Below, one piece after another: positions 21,672 through 29,908 of a DNA stretch of 64,000 nucleotides. Both the position numbers and the translations under genes were made by a program. The notes beneath the pieces are model-generated. The model was not told the DNA's origin. It ran no database searches and saw only the letters and a list, made by a program, of their open reading frames with translations. The DNA lies in the NCBI RefSeq assembly GCF_001423265.1, contig NZ_LMND01000007.1, forward strand, positions 1 to 64,000, read 5' to 3'. The stretch's first letter is position 1; the number at the start of each line of letters is the position of its first letter. Source of the stretch: Methylobacterium sp. Leaf108. GTDB lineage: Bacteria; Pseudomonadota; Alphaproteobacteria; Rhizobiales; Beijerinckiaceae.

Positions 21672-22757
21672 TCATCCGCCGAACGGGCGCGGCATCCGGA
21701 ACGGCAGCATCAGGCGCACCAGCGGGTTCTTGAAACGATCGAGGGACAGGCTCTCGTGGACCGGGTTCACGGGGCGCCCGCACAGGGTCGAGGACAGGAG
21801 CGAGCGGGCGTAGAACGGCGTGTCCTCGAAGGTCCGCACCACGCTGGCGCGGCCGTCGTCGCTGCGCGTCGGGCGCGGCATCCGCCAGAACCCGGTCTTC
21901 GGCAGCTCGGCGGCCACCGGCGGCGCGATCTCGCCGGCGGTGCCGTCGGCGTCGAAGCGCAGGGTGAGGTTCTGGGTGGTGCCGTCGCGGCGGACCACGT
22001 CGTAGAGGATCGCCGCCCCCGGCTTGAGGTCGGCCCGGCACCAGGTCCACCGCGAGAAGGCGTCCTCCAGGGGCTCGTCGCCGTGGTTGGTGTCGAAATA
22101 GGCGGTGCCCGACCAGTTCACCGCGGGCTCGCTGAGCGCCACGGTGACGGGGGAGGCCGGCGCCATCGGCCACCAGCGGTGGCGGCCGGCGGCGTCGAGG
22201 GTCTGGGGCGCCTGGGTGATCCCGCCCGGCCGCACGGTGATGGTGCCGCGCACCGGCGAGGGGATCGGCGCGGTGACCTCGTCGAGGCGAATCGTCAGGC
22301 TGGTGCCGTCCCAGGCCATGGCGCTCGGGCCGATGCGGATGCTGCGCGCGTCCCGCGACAGGGATTTCGCGCCGCGCTCGGTCATGCAGAAGCTGTTGCG
22401 GCCTTCGCCGTAGAGGACGACGTTGACCGCGCAATGCGCGAACGGGTCCCGGCTCGTGTCCCAGGCGTAGTAGGGCGAGAACACGCTGCCGATGAAGGCG
22501 ATGACGGTGAGCCCCTGGGTGCCGTCCTCGCTCAGGGCGTCGACGTACCACCAGACGTAGCCACCCGGCCCGACCGGGGTGTCGAAGCGCGGCGCGAGGG
22601 CCGATCCGCCGGGAGATCCGCCAGGAGGCTGTCGGCCGCCAGCCGGCCCGACTGGGCCGCCATCGGCACCCCCGGCCCCGGATGGACGCTGCCCCCCGCC
22701 AGATACAGGCCGGGCAGGCGCGTGCGCGCCCCCGGCCGCTTGAACGAGGCCATCCAA
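21672..22757 (-). CDS. crtC: carotenoid 1,2-hydratase CrtC (hydroxyneurosporene synthase)
   Basis: The conserved CrtC body begins at APRFDTPVGPGGYVWWYVDAL and goes on through AFIGSVFSPYYAWDT, CMTERG, AYFDTNHGDEPLE and FSRWTWCR, ending near residue 361. The enzyme adds water to the 1,2 double bond of acyclic carotenoids in the spirilloxanthin pathway. The start is unresolved. No ATG, GTG or TTG lies near the first conserved residue, and the nearest upstream candidate is a TTG at 22757 inside crtD. That start would add about 66 non-conserved residues and a 226-bp out-of-frame overlap with crtD. The next downstream candidate (GTG of SVFSPYY) would lose conserved sequence. The end and identity are sure; the start is a guess. 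Confidence 0.88.
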   Translation of the reverse strand: MDGLVQAAGGAHAPARPVSGGGQRPSGAGGADGGPVGPAGGRQPPGGSPGGSALAPRFDTPVGPGGYVWWYVDALSEDGTQGLTVIAFIGSVFSPYYAWDTSRDPFAHCAVNVVLYGEGRNSFCMTERGAKSLSRDARSIRIGPSAMAWDGTSLTIRLDEVTAPIPSPVRGTITVRPGGITQAPQTLDAAGRHRWWPMAPASPVTVALSEPAVNWSGTAYFDTNHGDEPLEDAFSRWTWCRADLKPGAAILYDVVRRDGTTQNLTLRFDADGTAGEIAPPVAAELPKTGFWRMPRPTRSDDGRASVVRTFEDTPFYARSLLSSTLCGRPVNPVHESLSLDRFKNPLVRLMLPFRMPRPFGG

Positions 22758-24100
22758 CCGTGCGAGGCGCGGCCGTAGAGGGCGCCACCCGTCGCCGGAA
22801 ACAGGCCCGCGAAGCCCGCCGGATCGGTGACGACCGTCCCCGGCTCCTCGTTCAGCGTCAGTCCGGCGGCCTGCAGCCGACGACGCAGGTTGGTCTCGCA
22901 TTGGCGCAACTCCGTGGGGTCGAGGGGGCGCTCGCCGGTGGCGGGCGCGTTGACGAGGCAAAGCAAACGTTCCGGGCCGTCGACCGCCGGCACGGCCGCG
23001 TCGCCACGGTCTTGGGCGCAGATGTAGACCGTGGGATCGGCCGGCAGGCGCCGGCCTTTGCGCAGTTCGGCAAACTCGCTGGCGTAATCGTCCGAGAAGA
23101 ACACCGTGTGGCGCACCAGGGGAAACCCCTCGGGCCGGGCGTTCATGCAGAACGTCACCGCCGAGAGCGACCGCTCGGCGAGCGCCACCGGGTCGGTGAC
23201 CCGCGCGGCCTCGGGTCCGAACAGGCCCGTCCCTAAGGCCGCGACATCGGCATTGGCCACCACCGCGTCCGCCGCGATGCGCTCGCCGCCGGCGAGTTCG
23301 ACCCCGGCCACCGCACCGCCCTCGACCACGATCCGCGCCACATCGGCGCTATACCGGAAGCTGGCGCCCCGGGCGGCGGCGAGATCGGCGCAGGCCTGCG
23401 CCAGCCGGCTGAGGCCGCCCTCGATGGTCCAGACGCCCTGCGCCTCCACATGCGCCACCAGCATCAGGGTGGCGGGCGCCTCGAACGGCGAGGCGCCGCA
23501 ATAGGTGGCGTAGCGTCCGAACAGCTGGCGCAGGCGGGGATCGCGAAAATAGTCGCCCAGCGCCCCCCACAGGGTCGAGAAGGGCTGGATGCGCCAGAGG
23601 TCGCCGATCCCCGACAGGCCGACCCGGCGCCCGAGCTCGACCGGATTGGGCCGCGTGCCCCGGATGAACGGCCCCTCCAGGGTACGATAGACCTCGCCGG
23701 CCCTGGCGCAGAACCGGCGGTAGCCCTCCGCCTCGCGGGCCCCGGCGAAGGCGCCGATGGCGTCCACGCTCGCCTCGTGGTCGGCGAAGAGATCGAGGCG
23801 CCGGTCGCCGCGCCAGGCGTGGCGGGCCAGGATCGCGGCGGGCGTGAGCGCGACGCTGGCGCCAAGATCGGCGCCGGCCTCCGCAAAGATCTCCTCGAAC
23901 ACCCAGCGCATGGTGAAGACGGTGGGGCCGGCCTCGATGGCGCGCCCGGCCACTCCGACGCTGCGCATCTTGCCGCCGGGCTTCAGCCCCCGTTCGAGCA
24001 CGGTGACGTCGAGCCCGGCATGGGCCAGCCGCAGCGCCGACACCAGCCCCGCGATCCCCGCTCCGACGACGACGACCTTGTCACCCTGCACCCGGTCCAC
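22532..24100 (-). CDS. crtD: 1-hydroxycarotenoid 3,4-desaturase CrtD (methoxyneurosporene dehydrogenase)
   Basis: A 522-residue FAD-dependent phytoene-desaturase-family enzyme introducing the 3,4 double bond in the spirilloxanthin branch. The N-terminal dinucleotide fold is VVVGAGIAGLVSALRLA (about 9-25), the substrate region is YATYCGASPFEAPATLM, and the C-terminal FAD segment is LYLAGGSVHPGPGVPMAAQSG. The last 25-30 residues (DLPADRPSRRAST...GGTSTP) lie past the usual family end and are read from DNA that also encodes the start of CrtC. It diverges from crtE across a 90-bp region with a PpsR-type palindrome. Confidence 0.95.
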   Translation of the reverse strand: MDRVQGDKVVVVGAGIAGLVSALRLAHAGLDVTVLERGLKPGGKMRSVGVAGRAIEAGPTVFTMRWVFEEIFAEAGADLGASVALTPAAILARHAWRGDRRLDLFADHEASVDAIGAFAGAREAEGYRRFCARAGEVYRTLEGPFIRGTRPNPVELGRRVGLSGIGDLWRIQPFSTLWGALGDYFRDPRLRQLFGRYATYCGASPFEAPATLMLVAHVEAQGVWTIEGGLSRLAQACADLAAARGASFRYSADVARIVVEGGAVAGVELAGGERIAADAVVANADVAALGTGLFGPEAARVTDPVALAERSLSAVTFCMNARPEGFPLVRHTVFFSDDYASEFAELRKGRRLPADPTVYICAQDRGDAAVPAVDGPERLLCLVNAPATGERPLDPTELRQCETNLRRRLQAAGLTLNEEPGTVVTDPAGFAGLFPATGGALYGRASHGWMASFKRPGARTRLPGLYLAGGSVHPGPGVPMAAQSGRLAADSLLADLPADRPSRRASTPRSGRVATSGGTSTP

Positions 24101-24132
24101 TCCCTGCCGCCGCCACGAGACGGCTTGACGAG

Positions 24133-24150
24133 TGTCAACTTAATCTGACA
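24133..24150. promoter_or_regulatory. PpsR/CrtJ-type operator between crtD and crtE
   Basis: TGTCAACTTAATCTGACA is an exact TGT-N12-ACA palindrome (TGTC/GACA arms), the consensus of the photosynthesis repressor PpsR/CrtJ. Two further TGA-N12-ACA near-matches follow within 30 bp (TGACACTTTGAAATGACA and TGACAACTTGAAAAGACA), as expected for cooperative binding at paired sites. On the minus strand TTGTCA (24159-24164) and TAAGTT (24137-24142) are a possible crtD promoter with 16-bp spacing, overlapping the palindrome. Confidence 0.8.
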
Positions 24151-24190
24151 CTTTGAAATGACAACTTGAAAAGACACGGGAGTGGCGGAC

Positions 24191-25072
24191 ATGGATGCCA
24201 ACCGGCGCATCGAGCGGGCCCTGGACAATGCCGTGGCCCATGCGGAGGCGCCCGGCGCGCCGCCGCGCCTGGCGGAGGCGATTCGCTACGGGGTCTTCCC
24301 CGGCGGCCATCGCATCCGCCCGCGGCTCTGCCTTTCGGTGGCCCGCGCCTGCGGCGACGACGATCCGGTCGGGGCCGATGCGGCCGCGGCCGCGATCGAG
24401 CTCCTGCACTGCGCCTCCCTCGTCCACGACGACCTGCCGTGTTTCGACGACGCGCCGATGCGCCGGCAGAAGCCCTCCGTGCATGCGGCCTTCGGTGAGC
24501 CCCTGGCGGTGCTCACCGGGGACGCGCTCATCGTCCTCGCCTTCGAGACCCTGGCGCGGGGCGCCGCACGCCATCCCGCCCGCCTCGCCTCCCTCGTCGG
24601 CCTCGTCGCCCGCGCGGTCGGCTCGCCCGTCGGCATCGTGGCGGGCCAGGCCTGGGAATCGGAACTCACGGTCGGCCTCACCGAATACCAGCAGGCCAAG
24701 ACCGGGGCCTTGTTCGCCGCCGCCACCGTGACCGGCGCGGCCGCGGCCGGCGCTCCCCCCCTGCCCTGGCGCCTGCTCGGCGAATGCCTCGGCGAGGCCT
24801 ACCAGGTCGCCGACGACCTGAGCGACGTCGCCTGCCGCCAGGAGGAGATCGGCAAGCCGGTGGGCCGCGACGCCACCCTCGGCCGCCCCAACGCGGCGGC
24901 CTTGCTCGGGGTCGGCGGCGCCATGGCCCGGCTGCGCCACCTCGTGGCCGAGGCGGTGGAGGTCATCCCGCCCTGCCCCGGCGCGGAGATCCTGCGCGCC
25001 GAGATCGTCGCCCAGACCCGCCTGTTCCTGCCGCCGAGCCTCGCCTCCGAAAAGCTCTTCGCGCTTGCGTGA
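24191..25072 (+). CDS. crtE: geranylgeranyl diphosphate synthase CrtE
   Basis: A 293-residue trans-prenyltransferase making C20 geranylgeranyl diphosphate for carotenoids and the bacteriochlorophyll tail. The first Asp-rich motif is HDDLPCFDDAPMRR and the second is VADDLSD. An in-frame GTG at 24182 overlaps the ribosome site GGGAG (24178-24182), so the ATG at 24191, 8 nt further on, is the better start. It is first in the rightward crtEF-bchCXYZ-puf series and ends 7 nt before crtF. Confidence 0.95.
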   Translation: MDANRRIERALDNAVAHAEAPGAPPRLAEAIRYGVFPGGHRIRPRLCLSVARACGDDDPVGADAAAAAIELLHCASLVHDDLPCFDDAPMRRQKPSVHAAFGEPLAVLTGDALIVLAFETLARGAARHPARLASLVGLVARAVGSPVGIVAGQAWESELTVGLTEYQQAKTGALFAAATVTGAAAAGAPPLPWRLLGECLGEAYQVADDLSDVACRQEEIGKPVGRDATLGRPNAAALLGVGGAMARLRHLVAEAVEVIPPCPGAEILRAEIVAQTRLFLPPSLASEKLFALA

Positions 25073-25079
25073 GCGGGAC

Positions 25080-26240
25080 ATGGCGGAACTCCGCGCGCCG
25101 CCGGTCCTCCATGCGACCGGTGCGCCCCGTTCCTGGCGCGAACGCTGGCTCGCCTTCCGCAACCGCACGGTGGCACGGCCCGGCTTCCAGCGCTGGGCCG
25201 CGGGCTTTCCCCTGACGCGCGGCATCGCGCGGGCCAACACCCGCGCCTTGTTCGACCTGTGCGCCGGCTTCGTCTACTCGCAGACCCTGTTCGCCTGCGT
25301 TCGCCTCGACCTGTTCGCCGTGCTGGAGCCGGGGCCGCGCACCGTCGACTGGCTCGCCGTGCGCCTCGACCTGCCGCCGGAGCGCTGCCTGCGCCTCCTG
25401 AAGGCCGCCGCCTCCCTCGATCTCCTCACCCGCCTGCCCGACGGCCGCTTCGCCCTGGCCGACCTCGGCGCCGCGCTGATCGGCAACCCCGCCATCGCCG
25501 CGATGGTCGAGCATCACGCCATGCTCTACGACGACCTGCGCGATCCGGTCGCCCTGTTGCGGGGCGAGGCCGGCCCGACCCGGCTGTCCGCCTACTGGCC
25601 CTATGCCGACGGCGCCCGCCCCGAGGCGGTCGGCCCCGAATCGGTGGCGCCCTACAGCGGCCTGATGGCCGCCTCCCAGGCCTTCATCGCGCAGGACATC
25701 CTCGACGCCTATCCCCTGGGCACGCATCGGCGGCTGATGGACGTCGGCGGCGGCGAGGGCGCCTTCCTCGCCGCCGCCGCGGCCCGCGCGCCGGACCTTT
25801 CCCTCGTCCTGTTCGACCTCGAGCCCGTGGCGGCACGCGCCCGCCGGCACTTCGCCGCCGCCGGCCTCGCCGGGCGCGCCACCGCCCACGGCGGCAGTTT
25901 TCGCGAGGATCCCCTGCCCTCGGGGGCCGACCTGATCTCCCTGGTGCGCGTGGTCCACGACCACGACGACGACACCGTCCGGGTCCTGCTGCGCAAGGTC
26001 CGCGACGCGCTGGCACCCGGCGGCACCCTGCTCATCGCCGAGCCGATGGCCGGCACGCCCGGGGCCGCGCCGATCGCCGACGCCTATTTCGGCTTCTATC
26101 TCCTCGCCATGGGCACCGGCCGCTGCCGCAGCCCGGCCGAGCTGGCGCCGCTGCTGGCCGAGGCGGGCTTCGCCCGGCCCCGCGAGATCGCCACCCGCCG
26201 CCCGCTCTTGACCCGGCTCGTCACCGCGACGGCGGTCTGA
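25080..26240 (+). CDS. crtF: hydroxycarotenoid O-methyltransferase CrtF
   Basis: A 386-residue SAM-dependent methyltransferase that methylates the 1-hydroxyl of acyclic carotenoids (spheroidene/spirilloxanthin series). An N-terminal winged-helix dimerisation domain (GFVYSQTLFACVRLDLFAVLE) precedes the SAM loop RLMDVGGGEGAFLAAA (about 220-235), then ISLVRVVHDHDDD and GGTLLIAEPMAG. The ATG follows the crtE stop by 7 nt. The next gene, bchC, has its own promoter region 130 bp on. Confidence 0.94.
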   Translation: MAELRAPPVLHATGAPRSWRERWLAFRNRTVARPGFQRWAAGFPLTRGIARANTRALFDLCAGFVYSQTLFACVRLDLFAVLEPGPRTVDWLAVRLDLPPERCLRLLKAAASLDLLTRLPDGRFALADLGAALIGNPAIAAMVEHHAMLYDDLRDPVALLRGEAGPTRLSAYWPYADGARPEAVGPESVAPYSGLMAASQAFIAQDILDAYPLGTHRRLMDVGGGEGAFLAAAAARAPDLSLVLFDLEPVAARARRHFAAAGLAGRATAHGGSFREDPLPSGADLISLVRVVHDHDDDTVRVLLRKVRDALAPGGTLLIAEPMAGTPGAAPIADAYFGFYLLAMGTGRCRSPAELAPLLAEAGFARPREIATRRPLLTRLVTATAV

Positions 26241-26258
26241 GACGCATCCCGGCGCGAG

Positions 26259-26276
26259 TGACAAGCCAACTTGACA
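26259..26276. promoter_or_regulatory. PpsR-like palindrome upstream of bchC
   Basis: TGACAAGCCAACTTGACA matches TGT-N12-ACA except for the third base. It is strongly symmetrical beyond the core: GAGTG...CACTC flanks and CAAG/CTTG inside. It lies 35 bp upstream of the second site at 26311, the arrangement known for CrtJ/PpsR pairs. Confidence 0.65.
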
Positions 26277-26296
26277 CTCGCGGCCGTAAATAAGAG

Positions 26297-26328
26297 TTGA
26301 CGTTCCGAAGTGTCTATCTAGGATGACA
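26297..26328 (+). promoter_or_regulatory. bchC promoter with overlapping PpsR site
   Basis: TTGACG (26297-26302) and TAGGAT (26319-26324) are separated by 16 bp, a good sigma-70-like promoter. An exact TGT-N12-ACA palindrome, TGTCTATCTAGGATGACA (26311-26328), covers the -10 box, so PpsR binding would block RNA polymerase. This should drive bchCXYZ and, by read-through, the puf genes. Confidence 0.8.
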
Positions 26329-26371
26329 CAGACAGAACCAGCCGGACGCAAAAGGCGGGGAGGATCATTCG

Positions 26372-27310
26372 ATGCAAGCCCGAGCCGTCGTCCTCCACGA
26401 GCCAGAGCGGCTCAACCTCGAAGACCTCGCCATCGACGCCCCCGGCCACGACGACGCCGTGGTCGCGGTGCGCTGGAGCGGCATCAGCACCGGCACGGAG
26501 CGCCTGCTCTGGTCGGGCCGGATGCCGCCCTTCCCCGGCATGGGTTACCCCCTGGTCCCCGGCTATGAGTCGGTCGGCGAGGTGGTGGAAGCCGGCGAGG
26601 GCTCCGGCCTGCGGGTCGGCCAGACCGTCTTCGTTCCCGGCGCCCGCTGCTTCGGCCCGGTGCGCGGCCTGTTCGGCGGCGCCGCCTCCCACCTCGTCAG
26701 CGCCGGCTCGCGCCTGGTGCCGGTCGATGCCTCGCTCGGCGAGCGCGGCATCCTCATCGCCCTGGCTGCCACCGCCTATCACGCCCTGCGCCACGTGGTT
26801 CCGGGCCAACGCTCCCTCATCGTCGGCCACGGCGTCCTCGGACGCCTGCTCGCCCGCCTCACCGCCATCGCCGGCGGCCTTCCGATCGTGTGGGAGACCA
26901 ACCCGGTCCGGGCCGCGGGCGACCACGGCTACGCGGTGATCGACCCGGTCTACGACGAGCGCCGCGACTACGCCGCCATCACCGACGTGAGCGGCGACGC
27001 GGGCCTCCTCGACACCCTGATCGGGCGGCTGGCGCCCGGCGGAGAGGTCGTGCTGGCGGGCTTCTACGAAGCATCCCTCTCCTTCGCCTTCCCCCAGGCC
27101 TTCATGCGCGAGGCCCGCATCCGGGTCGCCGCGCAATGGCAGCCGGACGATCTCGCCGCGGTGATGGCGCTGATCGAGGGCGGGCGCCTGAGTCTCGACG
27201 GCCTGATCACCCATCGCAGCCCGACGGCGGCGGCGGAGCAGGCCTATCGCACGGCCTTCGGCGAGCCGGAGTGCCTGAAGATGATCCTCGATTGGAGCAC
27301 CCGTTCATGA
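26372..27310 (+). CDS. bchC: 2-desacetyl-2-hydroxyethyl bacteriochlorophyllide a dehydrogenase BchC
   Basis: A 312-residue zinc-free alcohol-dehydrogenase-like enzyme that oxidises the C3 hydroxyethyl group to acetyl late in bacteriochlorophyll a synthesis. Family segments are SGISTGTERLLWSG, GYPLVPGYESVGEV, LFGGAASHLV, VGHGVLGRLLARL and ECLKMILDW. GGGGAGG is 8-14 nt before the ATG. The stop overlaps the bchX start as ATGA. Confidence 0.96.
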   Translation: MQARAVVLHEPERLNLEDLAIDAPGHDDAVVAVRWSGISTGTERLLWSGRMPPFPGMGYPLVPGYESVGEVVEAGEGSGLRVGQTVFVPGARCFGPVRGLFGGAASHLVSAGSRLVPVDASLGERGILIALAATAYHALRHVVPGQRSLIVGHGVLGRLLARLTAIAGGLPIVWETNPVRAAGDHGYAVIDPVYDERRDYAAITDVSGDAGLLDTLIGRLAPGGEVVLAGFYEASLSFAFPQAFMREARIRVAAQWQPDDLAAVMALIEGGRLSLDGLITHRSPTAAAEQAYRTAFGEPECLKMILDWSTRS

Positions 27311-28323
27311 ACATCCCGCTGAACGGAGCCGCGCTCAAGGGCGCGGAGGCCATGCAGTCCCAGAACCTGCGCATCGAAGCCGGCATCGAGCCCGATCCGG
27401 TGCCGACCAAGGCCACCAAGGAGACGCAGATCATCGCGATCTACGGCAAGGGCGGCATCGGCAAGTCGTTCACCCTGGCCAACCTCAGCTACATGATGGC
27501 CCAGCAGGGCAAGAAGGTCCTGCTCATCGGCTGCGACCCCAAGAGCGACACCACCTCGCTCCTGTTCGGCGGCCGCGCCTGCCCCACGATCATCGAGACC
27601 TCGACGAAGAAGAAGCTCGCCGGCGAGCAGGTCGCCATCGGCGACGTCTGCTTCAAGCGCGACGGCGTCTACGCGATGGAGCTCGGCGGGCCGGAGGTCG
27701 GCCGCGGCTGCGGCGGGCGCGGCATCATCCACGGCTTCGAACTCCTGGAGAAGCTCGGCTTCCACGAGTGGGGCTTCGACTACGTGCTGCTCGACTTCCT
27801 CGGCGACGTGGTCTGCGGCGGCTTCGGCCTGCCGATCGCCCGGGACATGTGCCAGAAGGTCATCGTCGTCGGCTCCAACGACCTGCAGTCGCTGTATGTG
27901 GCCAACAACGTCTGCTCGGCGGTGGAATACTTCCGCAAGCTCGGCGGCAACGTCGGCGTCGGCGGCCTCGTCATCAACAAGGACGACGGCACCGGCGAGG
28001 CCCAGGCCTTCGCCGAGGCGGTCGGCATCCCGGTCCTGGCCTCGATCCCGGCCGACGACGACATCCGCAAGAAGAGCGCGAACTACGAGATCATCGGCCG
28101 GCCCGAGAGCCCCTGGGGTTCGCTGTTCGCCGACCTCGCCCAGAACGTCCACGACGCCAAGGCCAACCACCCGACGCCGCTCAGCCAGGACGGCCTGCTC
28201 GGCCTGTTCAAGGGCGAGGCGGTGGGCCGCGGCGTGACGCTGGTGCCCGCCACCTTCGAGGACATGTGCGGCACGGCCCACGTCGTGAAGCCGTCCCTCG
28301 AAGTCATCTACGACGAGGTTTGA
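27307..28323 (+). CDS. bchX: chlorophyllide a reductase iron protein BchX
   Basis: A 338-residue NifH-like ATPase, the electron donor of chlorophyllide a oxidoreductase (COR). The P-loop YGKGGIGKS is at 46-54. The two cysteines that hold the bridging [4Fe-4S] cluster of the dimer are in GRGCGGRG and DVVCGGFG. The switch motif LIGCDPKSD follows the P-loop. About 40 residues precede the fold, as is usual for BchX but not BchL. It overlaps bchC by 4 nt. Confidence 0.97.
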   Translation: MNIPLNGAALKGAEAMQSQNLRIEAGIEPDPVPTKATKETQIIAIYGKGGIGKSFTLANLSYMMAQQGKKVLLIGCDPKSDTTSLLFGGRACPTIIETSTKKKLAGEQVAIGDVCFKRDGVYAMELGGPEVGRGCGGRGIIHGFELLEKLGFHEWGFDYVLLDFLGDVVCGGFGLPIARDMCQKVIVVGSNDLQSLYVANNVCSAVEYFRKLGGNVGVGGLVINKDDGTGEAQAFAEAVGIPVLASIPADDDIRKKSANYEIIGRPESPWGSLFADLAQNVHDAKANHPTPLSQDGLLGLFKGEAVGRGVTLVPATFEDMCGTAHVVKPSLEVIYDEV

Positions 28324-28330
28324 GGGCACC

Positions 28331-29908
28331 ATGGCCGTCACCCTCGACATCGCCGACCTGCGCGCCCGTAAGGAGCGCCCCGCCTCGACGCTCGCCGCCC
28401 CCCCGGTTCCGGCCGAGGCGGTCAACCTGGCCGCCACCACCGGCGACGGCCTCGGCTGCCATTCCGGCAAGGCGGCGATGACGGCGGCGGCCGAGGCCGC
28501 CGGCATGTCCGAGACCCTCGATCAACTGCGGGCGGACTACCCGCAGGGGCCGCACGACCAGCCCCAGAGCATGTGCCCCGCCTTCGGCTCCCTGCGCGTC
28601 GGCCTGCGCATGCGCCGCACCGCGACGATCCTGTCGGGCTCGGCCTGCTGCGTCTACGGCCTCACCTTCACCTCGCATTTCTACGGGGCCAAGCGGACGG
28701 TGGGCTACGTGCCCTTCAATTCCGAATCCCTGGTGACGGGCAAGCTGTTCGAGGACATCCGCGAGGCGGTGTTCGAGGTGGCCAAGCCCGCCGACTACGA
28801 CGCCGTCGTCGTCATCAACCTGTGCGTCCCCACCGCCTCCGGCGTGCCGCTGCGCCTCCTGCCCAAGGAGATCGACGGGGTCCGCATCATCGGCATCGAC
28901 GTGCCGGGCTTCGGCGTCCCCACCCACGCGGAAGCCAAGGACGTGCTGGCCGGCGCGATGCTCAAGGTCGCCCGCACCGAAGTCGAGCAGGGCCCGGTCC
29001 AGGCGCCCCGCAGCGGCCGCTCCGAGCGCCCCACCGTGGCGCTGCTCGGCGAGATGTTCCCCGCCGACCCCGTCGTGATCGGGTCGATGCTGGAGCCGCT
29101 GGGTCTGGCCGCCGGTCCCGTCGTGCCCACCCGCGAATGGCGCGAGCTCTACGCCGCCCTCGATTGCGCGGCCGTGGCGGCGATCCACCCGTTCTACACC
29201 GCGTCCATGCGCGAGTTCTCGCTGGCCGGTCGCCCCATCGTCGGCTCGGCCCCGGTGGGCCACGACGGCACCGCCGACTGGCTCGACCGGATCGGCGAGG
29301 CCTGCGCGGTGCCCCGCGCCACCGTCGAGGCCGCCAAGAACCGGTTCCTGCCGATGATCAAGGGCGTGCTCGCCGACGCCCCGATCGCGGGCCGGATCAC
29401 CCTCTCGGGCTACGAGGGCTCGGAGCTCCTGGTGGGCCGGCTCCTCGTCGAGAGCGGCGCCGACCTGCGCTACGTCGGCACCGCCTGCCCGAGGACGCCC
29501 TATTCGGAGGCCGACCGCGACTGGCTCGAGGCCCGCGGGGTCGAGGTCCGCTACCGCGCCTCCCTCGAGGACGACCTCTACGCCATGCATCACTTCAAGC
29601 CGGATCTCGCCATCGGCACCACCCCGGTGGTGCAGAAGGCCAAGGAGATGGCGCTGCCCGCCCTCTACTTCACCAACCTCATCTCCGCCCGCCCGCTCAT
29701 GGGCGTCGCCGGCGCCGGGTCGCTGGCCAAGGTCATCAACGCGGCGCTGGGCAACCGGCCCCGGTTCGACCGGATGCGCGATTTCTTCGCCGGCGTCGGC
29801 GAGGGCCATGCCGCCGGCATCTGGGAGGAGGTTCCGCAGCTCCGCCAGAACGTCGCCTCGGCCAAGCGCGAGAAGCCCGCGCACAATCCGATCGGGGAGA
29901 TGGCCTGA
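28331..29908 (+). CDS. bchY: chlorophyllide a reductase subunit BchY
   Basis: A 525-residue NifD/K-like subunit of COR. Cysteine-bearing segments [20 protein letters not shown] and GSACCVYGL lie in the N-terminal third, where the catalytic [4Fe-4S] ligands of BchY are found. The C-terminal part ([20 protein letters not shown]) is typical. With BchZ it reduces the C7=C8 bond of chlorophyllide a. Its TGA overlaps the bchZ ATG by one base. Confidence 0.97.
   Translation: MAVTLDIADLRARKERPASTLAAPPVPAEAVNLAATTGDGLGCHSGKAAMTAAAEAAGMSETLDQLRADYPQGPHDQPQSMCPAFGSLRVGLRMRRTATILSGSACCVYGLTFTSHFYGAKRTVGYVPFNSESLVTGKLFEDIREAVFEVAKPADYDAVVVINLCVPTASGVPLRLLPKEIDGVRIIGIDVPGFGVPTHAEAKDVLAGAMLKVARTEVEQGPVQAPRSGRSERPTVALLGEMFPADPVVIGSMLEPLGLAAGPVVPTREWRELYAALDCAAVAAIHPFYTASMREFSLAGRPIVGSAPVGHDGTADWLDRIGEACAVPRATVEAAKNRFLPMIKGVLADAPIAGRITLSGYEGSELLVGRLLVESGADLRYVGTACPRTPYSEADRDWLEARGVEVRYRASLEDDLYAMHHFKPDLAIGTTPVVQKAKEMALPALYFTNLISARPLMGVAGAGSLAKVINAALGNRPRFDRMRDFFAGVGEGHAAGIWEEVPQLRQNVASAKREKPAHNPIGEMA

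Noticed and set aside
24146..24176. Additional full PpsR sites in the crtD-crtE gap
   Set aside because: TGACACTTTGAAATGACA and TGACAACTTGAAAAGACA each miss the third base of TGT-N12-ACA, so they are mentioned as variants but not listed as separate operators.
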